DNA from: Mucilaginibacter sp. UBA4741
Lineage (GTDB): Bacteria > Bacteroidota > Bacteroidia > Sphingobacteriales > Sphingobacteriaceae
NCBI GenBank assembly: GCA_002403905.1
Contig: DHIR01000047.1
Span: 1-13,618 of the forward strand
Length of the DNA stretch: 13,618 nt
Reading direction: 5' to 3'
Position 1 is the first letter of the stretch. Every line of letters starts with the position of its first letter. Shown here piece by piece: positions 7,470 through 13,618 of the stretch. Position numbers and translations under genes: made by a program. Under the pieces are notes generated by a model that saw nothing but the letters and a program-made list of their open reading frames with translations, was not told the DNA's origin and did not search any database.

Positions 7470-7904
7470 ATGAAATCAACCTTAAAACTTACAGCGGCAT
7501 TACTATGCTTACAATTGCTAGCGATAACCGCCTTTGCACAAGACATCCAAAAAGCATTTACCGGAATTTGGGAACTGGCCCAGGCAGGCGCTAACGGGCA
7601 AGCACTTCAAAACTCTCCTCCGGGATATTTAAAGATATTTAATGACAGCACCTTTGCTAATGTACAGGTACGCAATACTGGGTCGGTAATTTCGCATGGC
7701 GGAAGGTTTTTGGTTAACGATTCACAGAATTATACAGAAACAGCTTTATACAGGTTGCCCGAAATGACAGGCGGCCCTTTGGGAAAAGGCTTCCATTTAA
7801 AATACCTATTTAGCGAGGACCGGAAACAGCTCACCATTACTTTCACACTCGAATCGGGCATAGAATCGGGCATAGCGTTGACCGAGATTTGGCGGAGATT
7901 ATAA
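7470..7904 (+). CDS. Small secreted protein, DUF4488-like
   Basis: This 144-residue protein has a clear signal peptide (MKSTLKLTAALLCLQLLAITAFAQ, cleavage near 24). The mature part follows a lipocalin-like strand pattern: FTGIWELAQ, LKIFNDSTFANVQV, GSVISHGGRFLV, YTETALYRLP, KYLFSEDRKQLTITFTLE, LTEIWRRL. This resembles DUF4488 and similar short secreted Bacteroidota proteins of unknown function. The C-terminal ESGIESGI comes from a perfect 12-base tandem duplication (GAATCGGGCATA at 7851-7862 and 7863-7874), which adds four residues without breaking the frame. It is divergent from the WbsX-like gene across the repeat cluster. Confidence 0.7.
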   Translation: MKSTLKLTAALLCLQLLAITAFAQDIQKAFTGIWELAQAGANGQALQNSPPGYLKIFNDSTFANVQVRNTGSVISHGGRFLVNDSQNYTETALYRLPEMTGGPLGKGFHLKYLFSEDRKQLTITFTLESGIESGIALTEIWRRL

Positions 7905-7929
7905 CCCACCGCTGTTTAAAATTACAAAT

Positions 7930-7943
7930 TTCGGACAGTGGGG
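7930..7943 (+). repeat. Direct repeat left of rhuM (TTCGGACAGTGGGG)
   Basis: TTCGGACAGTGGGG here and TTCGGACAGCGGGG at 9152-9165 agree at 13 of 14 bases, in the same orientation, on either side of rhuM. They could be the ends of a transferred segment or two copies of a dispersed repeat. No integrase is present. Confidence 0.5.
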
Positions 7944-8011
7944 TTGGCAGTTCGCTTCAATAACCGTAATTTAGGTATTTACAGTGTATAGAAAACATTA
8001 TTGGTAATGTA

Positions 8012-9070
8012 ATGGAAAATAAAGGACAAGTATTAATATATAGAACACCGATAGGTACTACAGAGATTGAAGTAAACTTAGATAAAGAAACGGTTTGGCT
8101 ATCCCTTAATCAAATTGCAGATCTATTTCAGACTACAAAACAAAATATTAGTTTACACCTAAAGAATATATATGAAGAAGGCGAACTGATCGCTGTGGCA
8201 ACTGTCAAGGAAAACTTGACAGTTCAAAAAGAAGGTACAAGAACGGTAAAAAGAATTATTCAATATTATAATCTTGATGCTATTATCTCAATCGGTTATA
8301 GGGTAAACTCAATTCAAGGAACTCACTTTAGAATTTGGGCAACTACGCAATTAAAAGAGTTTATGGTTAAGGGTTTTGTTCTTGACGATGCCAAACTTAA
8401 AGGAGAAAAAACCAACTATTTTGCTGAACTTCAGGAACGCGTTAGAGAGATTAGGGTATCAGAAAAAAACTTTTGGGAAAAGGTTAAGGATATTTTTGCA
8501 TCAACAAGCATGGACTATGACAGCGCATCTGAAATAGCCAAAAAATTCTTTGCTACGGTTCAAAACATGTTCCATTATGCTATACACCAACACACGGCAT
8601 CGGAGTTGATTAAAGAGCGTGCGGATGCCTATAAAGACCACATGGGCCTTTATACATGGAGCGGTCAACAAATAACTAAAAAGGATGTGTTAGTGGCAAA
8701 GAATTATTTAACCGAATTGGAACTTAAGCGTTTAAATTTACTTGCTGACCAATTTCTATCTTTTGCAGAGTTACAAAGTGTTGAAAAAAGACCGATGTAC
8801 ATGGCCACATGGGTCGCTAAACTAATAGATTTTCTAAAATTAAACGAGAAACCTATTTTGACAGATGCGGGAAAAGTTAGCGCAGAGGTTGGAAAACAGT
8901 TAGCAATTCGTGAATTTCTTAAATTTGAAGAGAGCCTTAAATCAGAAACAAAGGCTTTGCAAAAAGTTTTGAAAACCACACCTGCTGTCAATGAAGAAAA
9001 TACAATCAATAACACAACGGATATACCACCAGCAACACCGAAGCCAAGTAGCAGAGAAACGACTATGTAA
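8012..9070 (+). CDS. rhuM: RhuM family protein
   Basis: The 352-residue product matches the RhuM (Virulence_RhuM) family throughout. A winged-helix-like DNA-binding segment lies at about 27-56 (VWLSLNQIADLFQTTKQNISLHLKNIYEEGEL). It is followed by the typical YNLDAIISIGYRVNS and GTHFRIWATTQLKEFMVKGF at 86-122, an alpha-helical middle, and HQHTASELIKERADAYKDHMGL. The last about 35 residues are a variable Thr/Pro/Ser-rich tail. RhuM was named from a Salmonella pathogenicity island, but its biochemical activity is unknown; relatives are often found in mobile islands and beside restriction-modification or other defence genes. No such partner is adjacent, though two tiny proteins and a membrane protein follow. 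Codon use is AT-rich compared with the genes at 5-7 kb and 10.6-12.5 kb, suggesting acquisition. Confidence 0.85.
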   Translation: MENKGQVLIYRTPIGTTEIEVNLDKETVWLSLNQIADLFQTTKQNISLHLKNIYEEGELIAVATVKENLTVQKEGTRTVKRIIQYYNLDAIISIGYRVNSIQGTHFRIWATTQLKEFMVKGFVLDDAKLKGEKTNYFAELQERVREIRVSEKNFWEKVKDIFASTSMDYDSASEIAKKFFATVQNMFHYAIHQHTASELIKERADAYKDHMGLYTWSGQQITKKDVLVAKNYLTELELKRLNLLADQFLSFAELQSVEKRPMYMATWVAKLIDFLKLNEKPILTDAGKVSAEVGKQLAIREFLKFEESLKSETKALQKVLKTTPAVNEENTINNTTDIPPATPKPSSRETTM

Positions 9071-9125
9071 ATAGTCTTTGGACTATTGTTTTGAAACAGA
9101 TCTCAGATTGTAGTCGCAGACTACA
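9070..9125 (+). terminator. Two consecutive hairpins after rhuM
   Basis: AATAGTC-TTTG-GACTATT (9070-9087) begins on the last base of the rhuM stop codon and is followed by GTTTTG, so it may act as a terminator. A second hairpin, TGTAGTC-GCA-GACTACA (9109-9125), shares the core TAGTC/GACTA. The shared core suggests a repeated element as much as a terminator. Confidence 0.55.
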
Positions 9126-9151
9126 GGCATATTGTTCCGGAGTTGTTTAAC

Positions 9152-9165
9152 TTCGGACAGCGGGG
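9152..9165 (+). repeat. Direct repeat right of rhuM (TTCGGACAGCGGGG)
   Basis: This is the partner of 7930-7943 with one mismatch. The distance between them is 1.2 kb and contains only rhuM and its hairpins. Confidence 0.5.
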
Positions 9166-9207
9166 AGTACTTTTTGTTACCAACAATCAATCATACGTAA
9201 CAATAAA

Positions 9208-9230
9208 GCCCTTCGTTCATCACAAAGGGC
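9208..9230 (-). terminator. Terminator of the 42-residue gene
   Basis: GCCCTT (9208-9213) pairs with AAGGGC (9225-9230). On the minus strand the hairpin is followed by TTTATTG. It lies 36 bases beyond the stop of the small minus-strand gene at 9266, which supports that gene being a real transcription unit. Confidence 0.65.
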
Positions 9231-9265
9231 AGTTAATTCGTTTCCATAAATTTTCTTTAACAATC

Positions 9266-9394
9266 TTATTTCTTTTTTGGAACTTTGATTGTCTCAACTA
9301 CAGTTGTGCTTTTATGCGTGTTAGCATATTTCACGGTCGTAAATTCTCCTGTTTTTGCGTCTCTGCCTACTTTAAATGTTGTGGATTTTGCCAT
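9266..9394 (-). CDS. Small RDxxTGxF basic protein (42 aa)
   Basis: This 42-residue gene reads MAKSTTFKVG RDAKTGEFTT and ends VVETIKVPKKK, with ATG at 9392-9394 and TAA at 9266-9268. It is too short for common gene-finding cut-offs. Its core, VGRDAKTGEFTTVK, is shared with the 54-residue protein on the opposite strand at 9629 (VSRDTRTGKFVIKE), so the two are probably related. It is lysine-rich, soluble and has no signal peptide. A terminator hairpin follows and a TAnnTTTG element lies 35 bases upstream. Short proteins with this RDxxTGxF core recur in bacterial genomes without known function. A nucleic-acid-binding or antitoxin-like role is possible but unproven. Confidence 0.7.
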   Translation of the reverse strand: MAKSTTFKVGRDAKTGEFTTVKYANTHKSTTVVETIKVPKKK

Positions 9395-9628
9395 AATACT
9401 ACTTTATGTAGCTGTTTTATACTACATAACAAACATACTCAAAACAGAGATTAAAAACTAATAATTTTAGTATTTAATCTCCTTGTTTATTAATATACGG
9501 ATGTTGTTGAAATGAATCTTTTTTACTCAAAAAATGGCACAATGAGACGGTAATTGTATACTATAACATATGAATTCATTTGTAATCAAATATTTATACT
9601 TTACATTTACCAAACTCAATTAGTAACA
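9395..9628. promoter_or_regulatory. Divergent control region between the two RDxxTGxF genes
   Basis: This AT-rich 234-base gap lies between two genes read in opposite directions. On the left side TATGTAG (9405-9411) and CTACATA (9422-9428) form an inverted repeat with a 10-base spacer, in the leader of the minus-strand gene. A minus-strand TATGTTTG (9430-9437) fits the -7 consensus. On the right, a palindrome ATGAATTCAT lies at about 9570-9580. No clear promoter for the plus-strand gene is visible. Confidence 0.4.
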
Positions 9629-9793
9629 ATGGCTAAAGAAAAAGACAAACCAAAACCTTCTAAAGTAAGCCGAGATACGCGAACAGGTAAATTTGTAATT
9701 AAAGAGCATTCTGCCAAAAAGGGCGATAAGTCATCTGGAAAAGTAAGGAAAGGCGGGGGAACCGACCTTACCGGTCCTCGAGATAAAGATTAG
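9629..9793 (+). CDS. Small RDxxTGxF basic protein (54 aa)
   Basis: The longest open frame begins at 9554, but the start at 9629 (MAKEKDKPKPSKVSRDTRTGKFVIKEH) is preferred: it matches the MAK beginning and RDxxTGxF core of the 42-residue protein across the gap, and the added upstream residues are hydrophobic and unlike the rest. The product is 54 residues, lysine-rich and ends in a Gly/Lys/Asp tail (KGGGTDLTGPRDKD), probably disordered. It ends two bases before the ATG of the membrane protein gene, so the two are most likely translated together. Function unknown; it may be a partner or regulator of that membrane protein. Confidence 0.7.
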   Translation: MAKEKDKPKPSKVSRDTRTGKFVIKEHSAKKGDKSSGKVRKGGGTDLTGPRDKD

Positions 9794-9795
9794 TT

Positions 9796-10209
9796 ATGGA
9801 ACTTAAAGGATATAAAACGGAAGCAGACTATTTCACTAAAGCAGTGAGTGATCTCATACGACAATTAGCATTTGCAGGTATTGCGATAATTTGGATTTTC
9901 AAAATTAGTGCTAACCCAAATGATAAATTAATAGTAAATCAACCACACTTAATACCCAACGAATTATTATTACCCTTATTTTTTTTAGTAATGACGCTGG
10001 TGTTTGAATTATTGCAATTTTTAATTCCTGCAATAATTTATACGTTATACTTCCGTGAGGAAGAAAAGAAAAACAATAATAACACAACAGTGAATGTTAC
10101 TGCCCCAATTTGGTATACCTACCCTGGTTATACTTTTTGGGGTCTTAAAATTATTTCTCTAGTAACTGGTTATTATTTTATATTGACATTTATCACAAGT
10201 AAACTTTAG
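9796..10209 (+). CDS. Three-helix membrane protein of unknown function
   Basis: The 137-residue product has hydrophobic segments at about 22-38 (LAFAGIAIIWIFKI region), 57-85 and 112-133. Between helices two and three is a charged and Asn-rich stretch, FREEEKKNNNNTTVNV. The N-terminal 20 residues are polar. I recognise no named family, though the size and the first helix (SDLIRQLAFAGIAIIWIF) recall short inner-membrane proteins found in Bacteroidota accessory regions, some of which sit in defence loci. It follows the 54-residue gene with a two-base gap. An 18-bp hairpin repeat lies just downstream and could end the operon. Confidence 0.65.
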   Translation: MELKGYKTEADYFTKAVSDLIRQLAFAGIAIIWIFKISANPNDKLIVNQPHLIPNELLLPLFFLVMTLVFELLQFLIPAIIYTLYFREEEKKNNNNTTVNVTAPIWYTYPGYTFWGLKIISLVTGYYFILTFITSKL

Positions 10210-10235
10210 GTCTTAGCCTACTATTCAGCCTGTGG

Positions 10236-10287
10236 TCGGTGTTATCACCGCACGATTAACCTATAAATGGTGCGGTGATAACACCGA
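10236..10287. repeat. 18-bp perfect inverted repeat made of nested palindromes
   Basis: Bases 10236-10253 (TCGGTGTTATCACCGCAC) are fully complementary to 10270-10287, with a 16-base loop. Each arm is itself a hairpin: CGGTG-TTAT-CACCG at 10237-10250 and CGGTG-ATAA-CACCG at 10273-10286. This is the layout of a REPIN-like unit (two REP palindromes in inverted order). It lies between convergent genes (10209 and 10312), so it may also act as a bidirectional terminator. Confidence 0.8.
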
Positions 10288-10311
10288 TCGTAGGTTACAA
10301 ATAGTAAACAA

Positions 10312-10524
10312 TTATTGATTAATGTCCTCCCCCATCATCTGCACCACTCTATTAACTGTTGTTAAACCAACATTTAATTTCTTACTGATCTGCCGCTGGC
10401 TTACACCTTTTTCCAATAGCTCGGTTATTTGGTTATGGCGCAATTCGCGTTCCTGGTCGCTGTTGTTGCGCAGGTGGTCGTGCTCGTGGCTATAGCCTAC
10501 AAACTCATACTGCCTATCCAACAT
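10312..10524 (-). CDS. Small TrpR-like helix-turn-helix protein
   Basis: The 70-residue product has a polar, His/Asp/Glu-rich N-terminus (EHDHLRNNSDQERELRHNQ) followed by a helix-turn-helix, ITELLEKGVSQRQISKKLNVGLTTVNRVVQMM (33-64). The VSQRQISKKLNVGLTTVNRV segment is typical of Trp-repressor-like (TrpR/YerC) and resolvase-type DNA-binding domains. It is shorter than TrpR (about 100 residues) and lacks a visible effector-binding part, so it may be a DNA-binding adaptor or a gene fragment. It is divergent from the Tat-targeted isomerase gene, 87 bases away, and could regulate it or itself; no operator could be singled out. Confidence 0.65.
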   Translation of the reverse strand: MLDRQYEFVGYSHEHDHLRNNSDQERELRHNQITELLEKGVSQRQISKKLNVGLTTVNRVVQMMGEDINQ

Positions 10525-10611
10525 GACTATACAAGTAACAATTTCACTACAGCAAATAGCATATCTTATTAAATTTTATTAATTTGGCCTAACCATTTAT
10601 AACAAAGCATC

Positions 10612-11559
10612 ATGAACACAAATAACCTATCGCGCCGCCGGTTTATTGGCAGCAGCGCAGTTGCAGCAGCCGGGACATTGATCCTGCCTAAAACATCTTT
10701 CGCCCATTCTTTTTTTAGCGGGGCGGATAAACCAAATTCGTTGGTTGGTGGTGTGCTGATAGGTGTAACCACTTACTCTTACGGCCAAATGAAAAATGTT
10801 ACTGCCGAGGATATGCTGCAATATTGTATCCAAGACAACATCAGCGGTGTTGAGCTGCGTGGCGATGCTACCGAACTAAGTGCCGGTGCACCAAAACGTG
10901 TGGCGGGACAGTCGGGTGCTGACTTTGGCAAAGCAATGGCCCAATGGCGCGCTACGGTATCAATGGATATTTTTAAAGAGATAGGGAAAAAGTATAAAGA
11001 TGCGGGTGTACCTATCTATGCTTACAAACCAGTAGTTTTCGGCGTTAATAATACCGATGAAGAGATAGAGTATGCTTTTAATGCCGCTAAAGCATTGGGT
11101 GCAAACCACTGCAATTGCGAAATGCCCGAAAGCGAGGCCCAAACCAAACGCATTGGCGATATAGCTACTAAACATAAAATGCGTGTTGGTTACCATGCGC
11201 ATACCCAGGCTACGCCTACTTTGTGGGATACCGCTATGAGCCAGTCGGATTACAACTGCATTAACCTGGATATTGGCCATTATGTTGCCGGTAACAATCC
11301 AAGCCCTATAGACTTTATATTAAAGAACCATGCACGCATAACAAGCATGCACATTAAGGACCGCAAGGTTAACAACGGACCAAATACAGAATGGGGACAA
11401 GGCGATACACCTATAAAAGATGTACTGTTGCTAATGAAAAAGAACCGCTATAAATTCCCTGCGACGATCGAGCTGGAATACAAGATCCCCGCCGGATCAG
11501 ACGATGTTAAGGAAGTTTTGAAATGCCGTGACTATGCCGCAGCAATTTTAAGCGCCTAA
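10612..11559 (+). CDS. Tat-exported sugar phosphate isomerase/epimerase-like protein
   Basis: The 315-residue product begins with a twin-arginine signal (SRRRFIGSSAVAAAGTLILP, 7-26), so it is exported folded to the periplasm. The rest is a xylose-isomerase-like/AP-endonuclease-2 TIM barrel: GVELRGD at 79-85, NHCNCEMPE at 165-173, GYHAHTQ at 193-199, NLDIGHY at 218-224, MHIKDR at 246-251 and TIELEY at 285-290. E170, H195/H197, D220, H247 and E287/E289 are the likely divalent-metal and substrate residues by analogy with the family. Such secreted proteins are common in Bacteroidota sugar-use regions, but substrates are mostly unknown. It converges with a GH43 gene with directly abutting stop codons. 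Confidence 0.85.
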   Translation: MNTNNLSRRRFIGSSAVAAAGTLILPKTSFAHSFFSGADKPNSLVGGVLIGVTTYSYGQMKNVTAEDMLQYCIQDNISGVELRGDATELSAGAPKRVAGQSGADFGKAMAQWRATVSMDIFKEIGKKYKDAGVPIYAYKPVVFGVNNTDEEIEYAFNAAKALGANHCNCEMPESEAQTKRIGDIATKHKMRVGYHAHTQATPTLWDTAMSQSDYNCINLDIGHYVAGNNPSPIDFILKNHARITSMHIKDRKVNNGPNTEWGQGDTPIKDVLLLMKKNRYKFPATIELEYKIPAGSDDVKEVLKCRDYAAAILSA

Positions 11560-12504
11560 TTATTTCACCAGGAACCGGAAACTGTCTTTATCGGCCACCA
11601 AAACTGCCGGTTTATCTTTTGTGAACGATAGTTTGATAATGGCTGTTTTGCGGCGTTGTACCTTGGTAGCGCTGTTGTGGGTATGCATTACGTAATACAT
11701 TTGCCCGCCTTTTCCCGTAAATACATCACCGTGACCTGTACCATTAAAGCCTACTAAATGGCGGTCAATGATCGGGTTGGATGGATTCTTTGTCCACGGC
11801 CCCATTGGTGAGGTTGCGGTTGCATAGCCTATAGCATAATCTATATTTTGGTAATCATTGCTGGAGTAAAGCAGGTAGTACAAACCATTATGCTTAATAA
11901 CTGTCGGGCCCTCGCAAACGGGCCAGCCTTTTTTAGCCGTGTTCTCCCAAGGCAAGCTTGAATTTACGCACTCTTTAGCGCTGGCGGTATCAATATCCGA
12001 CAGGTCGTCTTTTAATGGCGCTACAAACACCCTGTTACCGTTCTGTAGCCGTACAAAGTATAAGTATAATTTACCATTGGTATCCTTAAAAATATAAGGA
12101 TCTATCTGGTGCACCGGCCCTGATATAGCTTTAATAGTCTTTTGTTTAAAAGGGCCTAACGGACTATCACTTTCGGCTATCGCTACATCCTCATTAGCGG
12201 CGTAGGCCATGTAATACTTGCCTTTGTTTTTAAAAACCTGCGGCGCCCAAAACTTTGATGTTCCGTAGCTATCGCCTTTTAATAAAGCGTGGCCGTCTTC
12301 TCCTTTTCCTGTCGGGCCGTGCCAATTCACCAGGTCAGATGACTGATAAACCGGGAAACCTTTGTTACTGCTTGTGCCGTAGAGGTAATATTGTCCGTCC
12401 TCATAAAATATGGTTGGGTCGGCCAGTAAAAGGGTGTCTTTAGCAGATTGGGCCTTTGCGGCAATAGCAGCAAACAGCGCGCAGATCAGGTACAGGTATT
12501 TCAT
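11560..12504 (-). CDS. Secreted glycoside hydrolase family 43 protein
   Basis: The 314-residue product has a signal peptide (LYLICALFAAIAAKAQS, cleavage near 18-20) and a single five-bladed beta-propeller. GH43 catalytic residues can be placed: base D29 in LLADPTIFY, the pKa-modulating D135 in VHQIDPYIF, and the acid E198 in VCEGPTVIKH; H258 in GTGHGDVF matches the metal-coordinating His. The family cleaves arabinan, arabinoxylan or xylo-oligosaccharides, typically as beta-xylosidase or alpha-L-arabinofuranosidase; the exact substrate cannot be told here. No accessory binding domain is present. It lies 43 bases downstream of the GYF_2/RDD gene on the same strand, with a palindrome in the gap. 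Confidence 0.9.
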   Translation of the reverse strand: MKYLYLICALFAAIAAKAQSAKDTLLLADPTIFYEDGQYYLYGTSSNKGFPVYQSSDLVNWHGPTGKGEDGHALLKGDSYGTSKFWAPQVFKNKGKYYMAYAANEDVAIAESDSPLGPFKQKTIKAISGPVHQIDPYIFKDTNGKLYLYFVRLQNGNRVFVAPLKDDLSDIDTASAKECVNSSLPWENTAKKGWPVCEGPTVIKHNGLYYLLYSSNDYQNIDYAIGYATATSPMGPWTKNPSNPIIDRHLVGFNGTGHGDVFTGKGGQMYYVMHTHNSATKVQRRKTAIIKLSFTKDKPAVLVADKDSFRFLVK

Positions 12505-12521
12505 TGGTTTATAATTTGAGT

Positions 12522-12538
12522 CTAAGTTATAAACTTAG
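12522..12538. repeat. 17-base palindrome before the GH43 gene
   Basis: CTAAGTT-ATA-AACTTAG forms a 7-bp inverted repeat with a three-base centre, 18 bases upstream of the GH43 ATG and 10 bases after the RDD gene stop. It could be an operator for GH43 or a weak hairpin after the RDD gene. Confidence 0.45.
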
Positions 12539-12547
12539 TTGGATGTT

Positions 12548-13144
12548 TTACAACCTATCCTTTATCACCAACGTCCCCGCTATTATATCATGCAGGCATT
12601 GCTGCTGCTTATTAAAAAAAGCGTACAAGTAACCGATAAACAAGGTCAGTACAGAAAATATTTTGGCGAAGTTTCTGCCGGCCGCATGTCCCCGGCTTAT
12701 GGGTTTACCCTGCATATCGCAAACCTTTATTTTTAAGATCTGCTTGCCGAAAGTAGCCTGCTTTGCTGAACCTTCCATAACTATATGGTAGATCAAATTT
12801 ACTACGGGTATAATTATCAGCAGGCTAAACGCAAGACCAAGGCTTATCATTCTATCGGTAATAAACAATGAGATTAGGAATACCGGAACCACACAAACAG
12901 TCGACACAAAAAACCAATCCAAAACAGCGGCGGTTGCACGTTGGTCGAAAGCGGCAAAGTATTGCAAAAACACTTGTTCCTTAAACCCGAATAGCTGGCG
13001 CAGCTCGGCAACTTCATGGGCCTCTTTGTAGTCATCCATGGTGTCTGTTCTTACAAAGTCACCGGGTTTTATCTTTAGCGCTTTTAGCTCGTCTAATGTA
13101 TAGGGGCCTTCGGGTTTGCCATTTATGACGAGGGTGTAGTTCAT
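12548..13144 (-). CDS. GYF_2 and RDD domain membrane protein
   Basis: The 198-residue product joins two domains. An N-terminal GYF_2-type domain (about 3-50) has YTLVINGKPEGPYTLDELKAL; such domains bind short proline-rich peptides. An RDD-family membrane domain (about 62-198) shows its name-giving residues, R69 and D76 in FDQRATAAVLDWF and D186 in CLHDIIAGTLVI, with hydrophobic segments at about 72-95, 100-122 and 162-178. The combination is common in Bacteroidota, where it may be a transporter or membrane assembly factor; its role is not established. Transcribed with or just before the GH43 gene. Confidence 0.85.
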   Translation of the reverse strand: MNYTLVINGKPEGPYTLDELKALKIKPGDFVRTDTMDDYKEAHEVAELRQLFGFKEQVFLQYFAAFDQRATAAVLDWFFVSTVCVVPVFLISLFITDRMISLGLAFSLLIIIPVVNLIYHIVMEGSAKQATFGKQILKIKVCDMQGKPISRGHAAGRNFAKIFSVLTLFIGYLYAFFNKQQQCLHDIIAGTLVIKDRL

Positions 13145-13282
13145 TATTAGCTAAATTAAGCAAGTTATTTGGAAACCGACTACAAGTCTTGTTTTCATGA
13201 AAATGTGGAACCTATTAATTATTAAAGTTGATACAGTTTTTCGTTTTCCTGCGGATAGTGTATATTTAAGTTTTGTATAAGT

Positions 13283-13618
13283 ATGAACTTCTATAAAGCT
13301 ATTTGCGACTTATATAGTAAAGATCTAGCAAAAGTTGAAAACGCTTTATCTAAATCTATTTTTTTAAAAGATCTTGAGGAATACCCCGAATCTCTTTACT
13401 GTACTGGATTTAAGTTTTACCACGGCATGGGTTGCGAAATTGATGTTTTCTTTGATCCCATCGGAAAAACACTTATACATCAATGCTCATTTAGCCAAGT
13501 AATACCCAGGTATATGGGTCTAATAATTTGGCACCAAAATAAACTAGATCAGCATTACTATAGCCCCTTATTGTATGACAAAGTTAAAAAGGGACACATT
13601 TCTAGTTTTAATTATAAA
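13283..13618 (+). CDS. Unrecognised protein, C-terminus outside the window
   Basis: An open frame begins at ATG 13283 (MNFYKAICDLYSKDLAKVEN) and runs 112 codons to the window edge without a stop. The visible part is soluble, rich in Tyr, Phe and His, with no signal peptide: FKFYHGMGCEIDVFFDPIGKTL and later QVIPRYMGLIIWHQNKLDQHYYSP. I recognise no family. The start is the first ATG after several stops and lies 138 bases from the divergent RDD gene. Downstream sequence is needed to judge its length. Confidence 0.65.
   Translation, partial: MNFYKAICDLYSKDLAKVENALSKSIFLKDLEEYPESLYCTGFKFYHGMGCEIDVFFDPIGKTLIHQCSFSQVIPRYMGLIIWHQNKLDQHYYSPLLYDKVKKGHISSFNYK

Noticed and set aside
9143..9454. 103-residue plus-strand ORF, Cys/Phe/His-rich
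   Set aside because: It is the opposite strand of the 42-residue RDxxTGxF gene and its terminator; composition is unlike a real protein.
9554..9628. Upstream extension of the 54-residue gene from the ATG at 9554
   Set aside because: The extra 25 residues are hydrophobic and unlike the Lys-rich core; the start at 9629 matches the related protein on the other strand.
10960..11280. 106-residue minus-strand ORF
   Set aside because: It is a shadow of the isomerase/epimerase gene, whose own frame carries clear family motifs.

Overview
The window looks like chromosomal DNA of a Bacteroidota bacterium, most likely a Sphingobacteriaceae member such as Mucilaginibacter or Pedobacter. Three things support this. 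The starts lack Shine-Dalgarno sequences. Several starts have TAnnTTTG elements a few tens of bases upstream, the -7 consensus of Bacteroidota sigma factor. The gene families are also typical: WbsX-like/GH99-like, GH43, Tat-targeted sugar isomerase/epimerase, vWA membrane protein, GYF_2+RDD, DUF4488-like and RhuM. The genus is an inference from overall resemblance; there is no rRNA or other marker gene here.

Layout. (1) 1-990 is a decayed, repeat-rich patch: a 183-bp element with 17-bp terminal inverted repeats, then a frameshifted, N-terminally truncated pseudogene bracketed by two near-identical 44-bp palindromic repeats, with a third inverted copy next to the right one. (2) 994-7149 is a run of six minus-strand genes: a secreted beta-propeller protein, a four-helix membrane protein, a large vWA-type membrane protein with a palindromic repeat inserted in frame, FabG with a clear terminator behind it, and a secreted WbsX/GH99-like protein. 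(3) 7150-7469 is a non-coding repeat cluster of GGCTCC/GGAGCC palindromes. (4) 7470-10524 is an accessory stretch, visibly AT-richer than its flanks from about 8000 to 10200. It holds a small secreted DUF4488-like protein, RhuM, two tiny RDxxTGxF proteins facing away from each other, a three-helix membrane protein coupled to one of them, an 18-bp hairpin repeat and a TrpR-like HTH protein. (5) 10612-13144 is a carbohydrate block: a Tat-exported sugar isomerase/epimerase-like protein converging stop-to-stop on a GH43 glycosidase, with a GYF_2/RDD membrane protein behind. (6) 13283 to the right edge is the 5' part of an unrecognised gene.

How the parts relate. The WbsX/GH99-like protein, the beta-propeller protein, the isomerase/epimerase and GH43 fit a saprophyte that breaks down plant or microbial glycans in the periplasm, but no SusC/SusD pair is present, so this is not a classical polysaccharide utilisation locus. 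The most unusual parts are the several unrelated families of paired or nested palindromes, two of which are read through in protein-coding frames, and the small-protein/membrane-protein cassette next to RhuM. I found no CRISPR array, tRNA or rRNA.
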